A DNA stretch of 64,000 nucleotides from Maratus speciosus (GCA_963932465.1 OZ010795.1:20607874-20671873); one strand, 5' to 3'; counted from the first letter of the stretch, positions 35,756 through 46,354 are shown. Notes: generated from the letters alone by a model not told the origin. Program-made: numbers and translations.

Positions 35756-35965
35756 GCTATCGGTATGCAATCGGCCGAAAGCCGCTTGCCACTACCGGCG
35801 GTAATTGCACGATACCGCTTTGCCGCTACCGGTTCCGTATCTTTTTTGATACGCGAATGCGGTCCGATTCATGAGGCACGCAGCCGGTCCGGTATCGGCA
35901 GAACACTATGCCGACAGCACGCCGATAGCTATCCATACGAATGCCGGCCGCAGCCCCACACCAGC
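35756..35965. repeat. GC-rich CCGGT/TCGGCA subterminal block, copy A
   Basis: Short motifs CCGGT, ACCGG, ATCGG and GCCGA recur more than a dozen times in about 200 bp, in contrast to the AT-rich surroundings. The same block appears at 38495-38700 (copy B) and, with different order, at the 3' end (40330-40575). Dense short subterminal motifs of this sort often serve as transposase-binding sites, though that is inference here. The overlapping ORFs are chance. Confidence 0.75.
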
Positions 35966-36029
35966 ATAAATTGAAAAAATATCTGTTTTGGTGGCGCAAT
36001 GTATGAGCCATCGTGGATTGTATATTTGA

Positions 36030-36130
36030 AAGGAACGTATTTCGGCAATGGAAGAGCCGGAGTTTGATTCGACGAATCCAAGGACAGGAAGTAGATGCCA
36101 TAACCACTTGGCCACAGAGACTTGATCAGT
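36030..36130 (-). repeat. tRNA-like segment inside copy A
   Basis: On the minus strand TCTGTGGCCAAGTGGTTATG resembles a tRNA 5' half with box A, and a decayed T-arm-like GATTCGTCGAATC follows about 35 nt later. Copy B keeps the box A part (CCACTTGGCCAC at 38805) but lacks about 50 bp of the middle. So the tRNA-like segment belongs to the shared element and is not a separate insertion in A. Confidence 0.4.
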
Positions 36131-36344
36131 TGAGGATTGTATGAGGTAATAAGCGGAAGATATATCGTTAAGTACGGTTTGTCGCTGAAGGGAAATGGTA
36201 GATGGGAAAATTAGAATTTTGAAGTTTTTTTTATTTTATTTATTTATTTAAGTATTTGTAATTGTCTTACGCGCGTGTATTTAAAAGTTAATTTAATATT
36301 TAAATGAATGAAATAAATATCTTAGCGAATTCGTTAAATCAAAT

Positions 36345-37000
36345 TAATTTTTCTTGTAAATTTAAGAATAATTAAGCATAAAAAATATTTTTAGAGGTTG
36401 TGTTCAGTTAATCAAATTTTCTTATTATGAATTATATTATAATTACATGCGTTGCGTTAAATTATAAAATATGTATTTTTAATTTTTAATAAATAAAAAA
36501 TTGGTAATTACTAACTTTAAATTAGAATAAGAATTCATTTGATGTTTTTTTGATGATTTAAAGTAAAACACATATTTAATGACTATGTTTCAATATTAAT
36601 ATGTTACTTATCAATATTTTTAATTTAAAAATAAAATAAAAATATTAATTTACATATTTTTTTCTTTTGGAAGATAATTTTTAAAAGGAGGATATTCTGA
36701 ATCTTTCTTATAAATTTAAGAATATTTATTAAATAAAATAGTAAATTTCAGAGGTTTTTCTGTTAATACAATTTTCTCTTTAGGAATTATAATGTAGTTA
36801 AATGTGTTAATTGAAGAAATATATATTTGTAACACAGAAAAACTAATTTTAATAAAATAATAAGTTGGTAATTAATCACTTTTGATTAGAATAAGAGTTC
36901 ATTTTTTGTCATTGGATGATTTAATGTAGAATATATTTTTAGCGATTATGTAGCAAAAATGATTCTTTCACTTATCAACATTTTTTAATTATCAAATGAA
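36345..37000 (+). repeat. Tandem repeat of about 355 bp, two units (copy A)
   Basis: Unit starts near 36345 and 36700 share AAATTTAAGAATA, AGAGGTT, AATACAATTTTCT-like, GAATTATAATGTA, TTAGAATAAGARTTCATTT, GATGATTTAA and CTTATCAATATTTTTAATT-like segments. Copy B has the same at about 39110, 39520 and, more weakly, 39890. Confidence 0.75.
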
Positions 37001-37197
37001 ATGTAGGCCTGCGAAATTGAAGTTTTTGAAAAATACAACAGAAGGTTTCGCTGATTTTTATGTTATTTCGTGTGCTGATTCCGAAGATGACCTCCATTTT
37101 TTCCCATCACGTCAGGATTTTTCGTAAAATCAATATTGATACTTTTGCTAAAATTCTATTTGAAAAGGACACTTCTCGAACAATTTTGTATGTACTA

Positions 37198-37325
37198 TCT
37201 GGCAGCAGTGGTTTTTATCCATTTTATACTCTGTAAAATAGTCGATTCTTGGTACGGCAAAATGATTTTTCAGAAATCGACTATATTTTTACAGATTTAA
37301 ATGGATGAAAACCACTGTTGCCAGA
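37198..37325. repeat. Imperfect hairpin (about 48-bp arms)
   Basis: CTGGCAGCAGTGGTTTTTAT at the left is complemented by ATGAAAACCACTGTTGCCAG at the right. ACTCTGTAAAATAGTCGATT pairs imperfectly with AATCGACTATATTTTTACAG. The loop is about 25 nt. It is a small fold-back inside the insertion. Confidence 0.8.
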
Positions 37326-37599
37326 TCGCACGAGCCGCCTCTGGTTGAGAGAAAAACAAAAAGTTCCTTTGAGTTTAAACATTTTACATCAAATTATGGT
37401 GCAGTTTCTAGAAAAAAAATCATCAACATAGTATTTTAATTTGTTTTTATTAAGGTAACGTGCATAAAATTGACGACTGACCAAGACGCGCAAATATTAT
37501 GTATGTGTACATGAAAATTTCAAACAAATTTTAAACTGATCAAAAAGCAAAACAAAGTAAAAATAATAAAGTTTCTATTTAATTACGTACTCTTTTTCT

Positions 37600-37960
37600 T
37601 TTAAAACTTCATTTTGACGTCCTTCTTTTATGTTCAATCTCAGGCCTATCTCGCGTTAACATCCAACAGCAGTCGGCGAGCATGTACTTGTCTCATCTTC
37701 CTTGATATTTGCGCTCGATATCTTTGATGTATTGATGCAAACTTTCACCCTGTTCTTCGATGAATGATCCTAAATTTTCGGGGAAAAGTTCACATGTGAG
37801 TGAAGGAAATGTATTTTGACACTCATGGAAGAACCCAGCGCTTGAAATTTTTCCAGCATATTCATTTATAGTCAGGACCTTTGTAATTACACAGAAATTT
37901 ACTGACGATATCTTTGAAGGCAACCCAAGCTTCCTTTTCTTTTGTTGTCATGCTATTTAT
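37600..37960 (-). pseudogene. Fragment of a repeat-encoded protein (EEQGE...YQGRW family)
   Basis: Read on the minus strand, the sequence gives KEKEAWVAFKDIV, then FPSLTCELFPENLGSFIEEQ followed by GESLHQYIKDIERKYQGR. There is a TGA where the family has Trp, then DKYMLADCCWMLTRDRPEIE continues in the same frame. I recall this block (PDNLGxxSEEQGERFHQDI..MExRYQGRW..xMLADYCWxLKRD) from a large group of uncharacterised repeat-encoded proteins in arthropod and cnidarian genomes. It is the C-terminal part only. The in-frame TGA and a frame change near 37900 show it is dead. Function is unknown to me. Confidence 0.6.
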
Positions 37961-38484
37961 CGAAGAATAATGCATGGTTGCATTGTTTTGCAAAAGGACT
38001 TATTGGTTAAAGCATGGGCATACTGAACAGTGTCCAGTCCCCCTACGCTTTTAGGTCCCCCAAATTTGATTTGCAATTTTTGCAAAGCTTATATTTTATA
38101 TTTGTTTCGATTGTACTGATTATAATCAATATTTTTAATTTTCGAAGTAAAAAAGTATCAAAAACTAAATAGAAAATATTCTAATATTTATATGAATATA
38201 TTTTTTAAAAATCTTGTTCTACTCCTAAAGATCAAAATATTGATCAGTACAATGTCGTAAAAGTTTTAAATTATCAGCTTTAGGAAAATAGCCCAAAAAT
38301 CGGGCTGTGCGGGAGTGGAGGGCAGGACCACCGTCAAATATTTTTCCAGGATTGAACGTGATCAAACATGGCAACGTATAAGTCTTACAAAATCCTGGCT
38401 GCGATTCAGACGTTTGAAGAGTCTCAAAAAATTCAGACATCTTAATATGTCTGAAAATTGAATTGTCCCTTTCAAAGTCATAAC

Positions 38485-40595
38485 CCAGCAACTATCGGTA
38501 AACAATCGGCCGACAGCCGCTTTGCCGTTACCGACGGTATCGGCACGATACCGGCTGCTGTGTTGGTTCCGTATCTTTTTCGACACGCCGTGCGAGTGAC
38601 GCCCGACAGATAGCCGCACAGCCGGTCCAGTATCGGCAAAACACTATGTCGACCGCACGCCGATAGCTATCCATACGAATGCCGGCCGCAGCCCGACACC
38701 AGCATCAATTGAAAAAAAATCTGTTTTGATGGCGCCATCTATGAGCCATCACGGAATGCATATTTGAAAGGAACGTGATTCGGCGTTGGATGAGGTTGGA
38801 CCACTTGGCCACTCAGACTTGATCAGGGGGAGCATTTTATGCGTTAATAAGGGGAAGTCTTATCGAAACGTAATGGTTTGTCATTGGAGGTTAAATGGTA
38901 GATGGGACGTAATTCTTTGTGATTGGAGGTAAATAGTATATGGGAAAATTAGAATTTTGAAGTGTTTTTATTTTATTTTTTATTTTTTATTTATTTATTT
39001 ATAATTGTCTTACGCGCGTTTATTTAAAAGTTAATTTAATATTTAAATGAAGGAAATAAATATCGTAGCGAATTCGTTAAAGCAAAGGAATTTAATAATA
39101 AATTTAAGTTTAATTAAGATATAGATATAATTAAGAATAATTAAGAATAATAAATTTAAGAATAATTAAGTATTTAAAAAAATATTTTTAGAGGTCTTGT
39201 TCAGTTAATCAAATTTTCTTATTAGAATTATAATGTAATTGCATGCGCTGCGTTAATTTATAAAATATATTTTTTTAACATGGAAAAACTTATTTTAATA
39301 AATAAAAAGTTCATAATTATTAACTTTTAATTAGAATAAGAATTCATTTTATGTCGTTTTGGTGATTTAAAGTAGAACATATATTTAATGAGCATGTTGC
39401 AATATTAATTTGTCACGTATCAATATTTTTAATTTAAAAATAAAATATAAATATTAATTTGCATTTTTTTTTTCTTTTGGAAGATAATTTTTAAATGGGG
39501 GATATTTCTGAATCTTTCTTATAAATTTAAGAATGCTTATTAAATAAAATGTGACTTTCAGGGGCTTTTCTCTTAATACAATTTTTTCTTTAGGAATTAT
39601 AATGTAATTAAATGCGTTAATTCAAGAAATATATATTTGTAACATAGAAAAGGTAATTTTAATAAAAAAAATAAGTTGGCAATTAATCACTTTTAATTAG
39701 AATAAGAGTTCATTTTTTGTCATTTGATGATTTAATGTAGAATATATTTTTAGTGATTATGTAACAAAAATGATTCTTACTTATCAACATTTTTTAATCA
39801 TCAAATAAACTATAAATATTAATTTATCCTTTGTTTTCTTTTTCTTTATTCTGTAAATAATTTTTTAGAAGTGGGCGTTTTCTGAATCTTTCTTTTAAAT
39901 TTTAATGCTAAAAAGTTATATGTATATATATTATATTTTTATAGCTTGTAAAATAATTTTAAGCACTTTTTTAATAATTTGATTTTTAAATAAAATAAGA
40001 AACATAGTTATTGCTTTTAAAATGAATATATAATTAGAAAATAATTAATTTATGAAGTTTATTTTTTCTACGATTAAGTTTATAATGAATAATAATTTTA
40101 AGGGGCGATTTAAAAAACTCTTTTGATGATTCAAATAATTGTAAGCCTTTTTTAAAATGAATTGAATAACAGCTTAAGAAAAAAATATATAAGCTATTTT
40201 TGAATTTTTTTTTGTTTATCACTATTAGAATTTCATATGAAATACACGAAATATACATAGCTTATCAAAACTCAAATTCAAACAAAATTATGAAAAAGAA
40301 AAAAAATGTCGGCTAAGACTAAAAATTACGAATTCGGACCGATGTTGGCAAATCTAGTCGGACCACTATCAGAAATCAAATATCGGTCCTGCGTCACTTG
40401 CCGGTGTAAGTCGCTTACCGATATATAACCATAAGGGGACCGATTAAGGTAACTGGCAGTCGAAAAAGCAGATTATTATGTTTCAGTTGCCGACATGCTG
40501 CCGACACTTCACCGAAACCACTGTGCCCATGCCGACACTTAACCGACACTGCCGGCTGCGGTCAGATCATGTGCCGAAATAAATGTGTTTGCTGG
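38485..40595. repeat. Copy B of the CCAGCAAACA element (reaches the 3' end)
   Basis: It starts CCAGCAACTATCGGT, and its GC-rich block at 38495-38700 aligns closely with copy A, including CGCCGATAGCTATCCATACG and AATGCCGGCCGCAGCC. The AT-rich 355-bp-type repeats follow. The end (40330-40595) is a GC-richer block with CGGTCCTGCG, GCCGACA and CCGACAC motifs, ending TGTGTTTGCTGG. The minus ORFs here are chance. Confidence 0.7.
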
Positions 40596-40639
40596 AAAGT
40601 GTCTGAATTTCAGACATTTCATTTTACATTTTATGTAGT

Positions 40640-41470
40640 GAATATAGAAATCTAAAGGACATATACAGGGCTGCAGAAACGTATTCGGGTATTTTTCCTA
40701 CTAAGAATAGTAAATTATGAAATTGGGTTTGCAAATATGTTATTTATTTTCCAAATTGTTTACATAAGCTTTAAAAAGTACAGACGTTAAAGTTATGTGT
40801 TAAAGTTTTGTTACAGTATTCTGAATGTATTAGAAAGTGTTATACAGTCAATGCCTGAAGCATAATTTTTCGTTCTTGCTTATTCCTAAATTGCAGTTTA
40901 AATAGGAGCCCATAAATAACACTTTCTTTGGAGTGAATTGGCATATAAACTGTTAAGCGCACTAGAGGAGATTTTAAAACATTAATTCCACCATGCAATA
41001 TATTCTTAAAGACAAACATTGTCACGTGTCACATCAATCATGATGTGGAAAGTAAGATAAATTTATTCAAAGTTCAAGTAGAAAATAATTTATACAAAAT
41101 CGCTTTTATGATTAAAGACATAGATTGTCACGTGTCACATTAATCATGATGTGGAAAGTAAGATAAATTTATTCAAAGTTCAAGTAGAAAATAATTTATA
41201 CAAAATCGCTTTTATGATTTAACACAATTTTTTTTCCCAAAAGCATCATTTTTAAAACGCTATAAAGCGCTGCAGATACTTTATACTTTATATTCTTAAA
41301 GATATATTTGGAAAGATGAGTCAACAAAAAATATATATGCAATTCTATATCTGATGGGCTGACTTATTAATTTAACGGGATACCATCAGGTAGATGTGTT
41401 TAAATATTTAAGAACATTTCTAAACTTTCGGATCCAACATTAATATAATGACCTTTACTGTAATTCAAAA
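40640..41470 (-). repeat. CCCTGTA-type ladder repeat, reverse, uninterrupted copy
   Basis: ACATATACAGGGCTGCAGAA at 40650 is the marker that is split by the long-TIR transposon at 31472. The following 800 bp aligns with 34239-34940. A weaker further unit is visible at about 41620-41830 (TTTACACAATTC, GCCGTTTTTCTTTCACGGGA, TTTACCTCCTACAATGAACT). Confidence 0.75.
41011..41222. repeat. 106-bp tandem duplication
   Basis: GACAAACATTGTCACGTGTC at 41011 and GACATAGATTGTCACGTGTC at 41117 start two nearly identical 106-bp units. They share GATGTGGAAAGTAAGATAAA and AAATCGCTTTTATGATT. The related repeat at 34556-34660 has a single copy, so the duplication is specific to this locus and recent. Confidence 0.9.
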
Positions 41471-41830
41471 AAATGGTATTTTTGTATTACAGATTTTGGC
41501 TTTGTATTTGTATTTAAGCTAACTGAAGGTTGTTTTATAATTATTAAATCAAATTAGGAAAAATATCCTCGATGAATTCCCTTTATGCTTTTATGATATA
41601 TTGATTTAAACATCAGCTCAGAAAATATTTACACAATTCAATGGTTGACAGGTTGCCGTTTTTCTTTCACGGGAGTTTCGGATAACACTAAATACATATA
41701 TACATTTGGATAACACTACTGATTATAAATATTTGTAAATATTTTTAAACATTTACCTCCTACAATGAACTTTATTGCAAGTATGACTAAGGTTATTTTT
41801 TGTAATAATGTTTTTGGCTGAATCTGTATG

Positions 41831-42562
41831 TAATCTGACAAAAGGTGTATTTTTTCTTTAAATTAAATTAAGAAAATATCTTATACGTACTCCATTTATA
41901 AACTTATGGTGTATTGATTTAAATATCAAATTCTATATTTAAAAATTTCTTCAAATCTTTTGCCAATTTTTGATTAACAAAAGATTTTATTTGCATTTTT
42001 CACTAAAGTATTTCAAAATAAATTATAACCATCAAAGGTATGTGATCCTGTCTAATTTGTAACAGTAAATAAGACTTAATTATAAGCTGTAAAAGATATT
42101 TCTGAAGTAATCTTGCATGTCCTAAAAGAATTTAATTTCTTGAAGAGTATTTATTAACTGATCGTTTTGATCAAGGATTGAGATTTTTTCTTTCACTTTT
42201 TGTATGCATTTGAATTATTCTAATGATCTTGCTCGTTTGCAATGAACAATTAGTTTAAATATTTTTCTAGAAGTATTTCCTCTGATTCGGTTTAAATTAA
42301 AGAGAAGAGAAAACAAACTTGAAGAAAGTGATGATGTAATAACATGGGACACTTTCCTTTAAATGGTCAAAAATATTTATTGGGCTCTTCATAAAATGAA
42401 CCTAAATTTAAAATTCAATTAATCAATGGTTAACTAAAATCTATGTCTTAAATAAAAACATGCCCATGAGCAACGCTGTCATTATATTGACCGTGCCCCC
42501 TTGAGCCAATAGTTTCATTTGATTAAAAAATTTTTACTTCTGAACATCGCCCAATTTGTATA
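41831..42562. other. AT-rich, no gene recognised
   Basis: Nothing recognised. Confidence 0.4.
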
Positions 42563-42563
42563 C

Positions 42564-43551
42564 GGTAAGGTGCCCTATTATCGTCCTCCAGTCACGTTTA
42601 GGCCCTTGGAAGTTGTAATTTTCAGTGAAAATCTATCACATTTTGATTTTACATAGACTAACTACCCACGCACATAGAAACATAGGGAAATATCGTTCAA
42701 AAAATTATAACAATGCGAAAATTTGTTTTTTCAAAGGTATCTAAAAAATGCAAAAGAAAATAATGGTCCCAATTTCGTTCCCCAAAAAATCTAATATACC
42801 GAGGCTTAACTTATAACTAAATCAAAATTTATTTCTAAATGAGTAAGTAATTTAATTTACATTAAAGTAAGGCACAAAGAAATCTACTAATTATCAGTGG
42901 AAGAATAACATAACGAAACATTAGCGTAGTTGCCAACCTCCCAATTTTTTTCATATCAATATTTTTATGCAGAAATACTTGCTTTATACAATCGCAATTT
43001 TAACGCAATTAAATAAAGAAAACATTTTTGTAAGATTTTCCTGGTATCCAAAAAAAAAATCGGGATATTGAGAACTATGCATTAGCCATGCAAACATGAG
43101 GAAAAAATTGAAAAACTGTCATGAAAAGCGTTCCTAATTTCGTACCCGGGACGAAATTAAGAACTGCCAGGGGGACGAAATTGGGACCATGCTACTTCCC
43201 AATATTACTGATCTTCAGTTCCCGTAAGATGAACTGGGCGTCCTAAAACTCACTGTAAGCTACTGTCAATACCTTTCCAACGTAAAATACATGCAATGAA
43301 TAAGAAATGAATACTTACAGTACAGAAATTAACGTTCTACAAACGACGTAATAAAAACTCAGGTCTTACAAAAATAGGAAATTCGCTGTCTTTAATTTAT
43401 GTATACGCCTTGGCGAACGAAAATTTCGACACTGACACCTTTTACCTTCCGTCCCCTGTACCTTGAGTCATAAGTGGCGCCACTTTCGCAGAAGGGGAGA
43501 AGTTAAGGGGGGCGAAATTAGGAGAGGGGACGAAATTTGGGCAATTTACCC
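42564..43551. mobile_element. MITE with GGTAAGGTGCCC-type ends (about 990 bp)
   Basis: The left end GGTAAGGTGCCCTATTATCG followed by TCCTC is mirrored by the right end GAGGGGACGAAATTTGGGCA followed by ATTTACC, giving imperfect TIRs of about 27 bp. Internally, GGGACGAAATT-type phrases recur near 43148, 43170 and 43510. No transposase is present. The superfamily was not determined. Confidence 0.6.
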
Positions 43552-44376
43552 TATCTTATAGTCGAAAAGAGACACAATTGTAAATAAAGGGGTATTCTGA
43601 TCTAGGATTTAAAAAAACTCCTTTTTTGTACATATTCTTAAATTTTAAACCTTTAAGAATACATCCTCAAGAGACTATTTTAAAATTTCAATAATTTGCG
43701 GAGTTATAGCTGTTTTAGTGGCACAGGAACTAAGCCCGTCACGCCGGGGCAAATCGGATAATAGACGGCGGACAGTGCCCGACTAACCGGACACTTTTGG
43801 TATTGTATTGATTTGACTTGTCATCAATGGAAGCGTGTGTAGATAACTTAAATCAGCAATGTTCTTGACATCTGCACATCAAACATTTATTTTTCTCGCG
43901 ACACTCCATTCCTACGTTTTTCTCAAAACTTCTTTTTTCAACATGTTTGACATGAGTTCTATCAAGTTCTATTTAACCGATTTAGTCTAAAATTTGTACT
44001 AAACATTAATGGCTAACTTTCTATTGCCCCTACCATTTTTGTATAAAAATTATTTTTTATTACTATTTAAAAAAATTAAAAATTATGAAAAAAAAAAGAG
44101 TCGAAAAAAAGATTTTTTTTCCAGACAGCCAACGGTTTGCGAAAACAAATCCATTTCCTATTAGGTAGGGACTCTAAACGACATTCTTACTAATTAATAA
44201 TCTTCTTTTTTTTATTTTTATTTCAGATGATTAGAAGGATTGCAATCGTGTCAACTAGCACAACACTTCTTTTACCCTCAACTTTACCAGCTCATAACGT
44301 ATTTAATTCTTTGTATATTTTCAAAATATCATTGAATATATTGTAAAAAAATGAATATATATATATATATATATAT
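43552..44376. other. AT-rich, no gene; possible pogo-like end near 43774
   Basis: CAGTGCCCGACTAACCGGAC at about 43774 is reminiscent of a pogo/Tigger terminus, but no partner end was found. An (AT)n tract lies at 44355-44379, just before the Tc1 element. Confidence 0.35.
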
Positions 44377-44377
44377 A

Positions 44378-45495
44378 TACACCGAAGAGCCATTACATTA
44401 TGGCCACCCTGTATGTATTACAATAAGCTCGCTCAGAAACAAAACCACGGCGTGTGTGCGGCTGATGTTGTCGTATATAAAGCGTCTATGCACTGTATTT
44501 CAAAACGTATCGTGATTAGCGACATAATAGGAAAAACAGCAGAATTATCAGACTTTGATAAAGGTCAATATCGTTATGGCTCGGCGACTAGAAACATCGA
44601 TATCGGAAACGGCGCGTTTGGTGGGCTCTTCACGTGCAGTCGTTGAGAGCACGTATCAAGATTGGTGTATGGAAGGTGAAACGACAAGTCGCCGGCCAGC
44701 GGTGTGTCGCCCGCGGCGCATTGATTCCTGAGGAGAGCGGAGATTATTTCACATTATTCGTCGTGAAAGAAGAGCTGCAACAGTCGAAATCACCAACAGC
44801 TACAACAATGTCGACCCAGACAGTGTTTCTCAACACACAGTGTCACGTGCACTGCTGCGTAAAGGCCTACGCAGTCGGAGGCCGAAGCACATTCTTGCGT
44901 TGACGACACGTCATCGACAGCAGCGCCCACTACGGGCACATGAACATCTGAATTGGACAATAGAAGAATAGAAGAAAGTTGCGTGGTCCGACGAAACACG
45001 TTTTCTGGTCAATCAGATCGACGGGCGCGTGCGAATATGGCAATTTCAAATGGAAACCCTGACTCCCGGATGCACAGTTGGTCGGAAACCAGCCGGAGGC
45101 GGCTGTATTATCGTGTGGCCGATGTTTTTATGGAGCACATTAGGACCCATAACCCCCATAGAACAATCCCTGACGTGTGAGTGCTACCTGAACATCGTTG
45201 CATACCAGGTGCAGCCATTCATGACAACAGTGTTTCAAGCGGGTGAATGCATTTACCAATAGGTTAATGCACCATGTCATACGGATCGAATCGTCAGAGA
45301 GTGGTAAGAGAAGCTTTCTAGCGAGTTCCAAATCACGTCCTGACCTCCAAATTCACCTGACATGAATCCAATAGAACACTCGTGGTTCCACCTGCAAATC
45401 CCAGTTCGTGCTGCTACGCTACCACCTCGCAATGTGCGAGAATTACAGGTCCAGTTGGAAAGCGTATGGTACGAGATACCTCAGACTACCTTTAA
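44378..45495 (+). pseudogene. Tc1/mariner transposon remnant 1 (5' TIR and degraded transposase)
   Basis: The left TIR TACACCGAAGAGCCATTACA begins in a (TA)n tract. A degraded transposase runs left to right from about 44575. It includes RLVGSSRAVVESTYQDW (helix-turn-helix region), VAWSDETRFLVNQIDGRVRIW (catalytic D region, given as overlapping parts WSDETRF and GRVRIW), and SPDMNPIEHSW near 45345-45390 with the second catalytic region. Several in-frame stops and at least one frame change interrupt it. The expected right TIR (complement of the left) was not found before the next element, so the 3' end is missing. The class is a DDE transposase acting by cut-and-paste at TA sites. This copy is dead. 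Confidence 0.9.
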
Positions 45496-45546
45496 ACAAA
45501 ATTATTTGAAAACAACGTTTAAACACACAATAAAACAAGCAGATTT

Positions 45547-45591
45547 GACCATACGTATACGTTTCGTGAGTACTAGGACTCACATCCTCAG
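45547..45591 (-). ncRNA. Hammerhead-ribozyme-like motif (best example)
   Basis: On the minus strand: CTGAGGA (45591-45585), one extra T, a perfect 6-bp stem GTGAGT/ACTCAC with loop CCTAGT, then GAAA (45565-45562). After GAAA comes CGTATACG, a self-complementary stretch that with the neighbouring A and T could form a short stem III (ACGT/ACGT, 2-nt loop) ahead of a U-A cleavage-type position. Stem I pairing is only two bases before mismatches. The arrangement copies a type I hammerhead but has one extra base between CUGANGA and stem II, so activity is uncertain. It lies between two Tc1 remnants. Confidence 0.45.
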
Positions 45592-45664
45592 TGTAAAAAC
45601 TTTAAAAACTTTAAGAACAATATCCCCCAACTGCATGTTGGGGGGGCATTAAGCATTTTCTGGA

Positions 45665-46354
45665 AAAAGTTTCCCGTTCCTTTAGCTAAAATTCGCTGCA
45701 AGATAAATGGTGCGAAGTATAAAGATTTCTTGCAAGGTAATTTGCTGCCTTATTGGAGGAAAAATTATAGTCGCAACCATTTGTTTCAGCATGATAATGA
45801 CCCAAATTATACATGCAAGCTCGTCAAGCAGTGGCTTTAGCACAAAAAAATCTCCTTTTGAAGTGGACAGCCCAATCACCCGATCAGAAAATAATAGAAA
45901 ATCTTTGGAGCGAACTTGAAAACGTGCGCGGAATTATAAATATTCCAATTCAGCAAAATTTCCCCCAAAATTGCAAGAACTGTGGAACAAACTTACCACA
46001 GACGATTTTCTACCGTCCTTTGAATCGATGCAACGTCGTTGTACGGCAATACTTATTCTTAAATGTACGAAGTCAAAATACTGATTGTAAATGTTGTTGA
46101 TCACTGTCATTTTCTATTATAACACCATTTTTTTCCAAAGTTGCCAAGATGGCCGGAACTTTTGAGAACATGCGTTTCGTCTTGCAATTAATTTTTTCAA
46201 TTAAATTTATTGATATTTATTTTTTATTCCATAAATATATTCCTAACTAGTATCTCAATAAAGTTCATAAGTATCACTTTGAGATTCTTCTTCATATGGG
46301 CATACAAATTGACAAAAATTTTTATGCTGGTCGGAAACTTTTGACCGCCACTGT
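45665..46354 (+). pseudogene. Tc1/mariner transposon remnant 2 (3' half and right TIR)
   Basis: Starting near 45690, the translation reads INGAKYKDFLQGNLLPYW, then LFQHDNDPNYTCKLVKQWL (the HDND catalytic aspartate region), then SPDQ, IIENLWSELENV in another frame. The last contains the catalytic E-type position of the DDE/D triad. The end of the element, TCGGAAACTTTTGACCGCCA followed by CTGTA (46331-46354), is a typical Tc1-family terminus, and an (AT)n tract follows. The 5' half is absent. It is a different subfamily from the neighbour at 44.4 kb, because its transposase and terminus sequences differ. Confidence 0.85.

Larger units (their letters stand above)
37005..38484. other. Insertion between the two element copies
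   Basis: This 1.5 kb has no counterpart in copy B, where sequence runs straight through the equivalent point near 39810. It holds a hairpin at 37198-37325 and a broken repeat-encoded gene on the minus strand at about 37600-37960. It is therefore a second mobile sequence or the junction of a rearrangement. Confidence 0.6.
35742..40595. mobile_element. Composite DNA element bounded by 12-bp CCAGCAAACACA inverted termini
   Basis: CCAGCAAACACA (35742-35753) and its exact reverse complement TGTGTTTGCTGG (40584-40595) bound about 4.85 kb. Copy A (35742 to about 37005) and copy B (38485-40595) share the same 5' organisation: a GC-rich CCGGT/TCGGCA block, a tRNA-like segment, then AT-rich repeats of about 355 bp. 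Copy B also starts CCAGCAA. Only copy B reaches the 3' GC-rich end. A 1.5-kb unrelated segment lies between them. I cannot name the superfamily. No transposase was found apart from the internal fragment at 37.6-38.0 kb. Confidence 0.7.

Noticed and set aside
35765..36115. Overlapping ORFs in both strands of the GC-rich block
   Set aside because: GC-rich DNA has fewer stop codons by chance. The frames are not conserved between copies A and B.
43760..43800. Pogo/Tigger element starting CAGTGCCCGACTAACCGG
   Set aside because: Only one possible end is visible, and no partner terminus or arm was found nearby.
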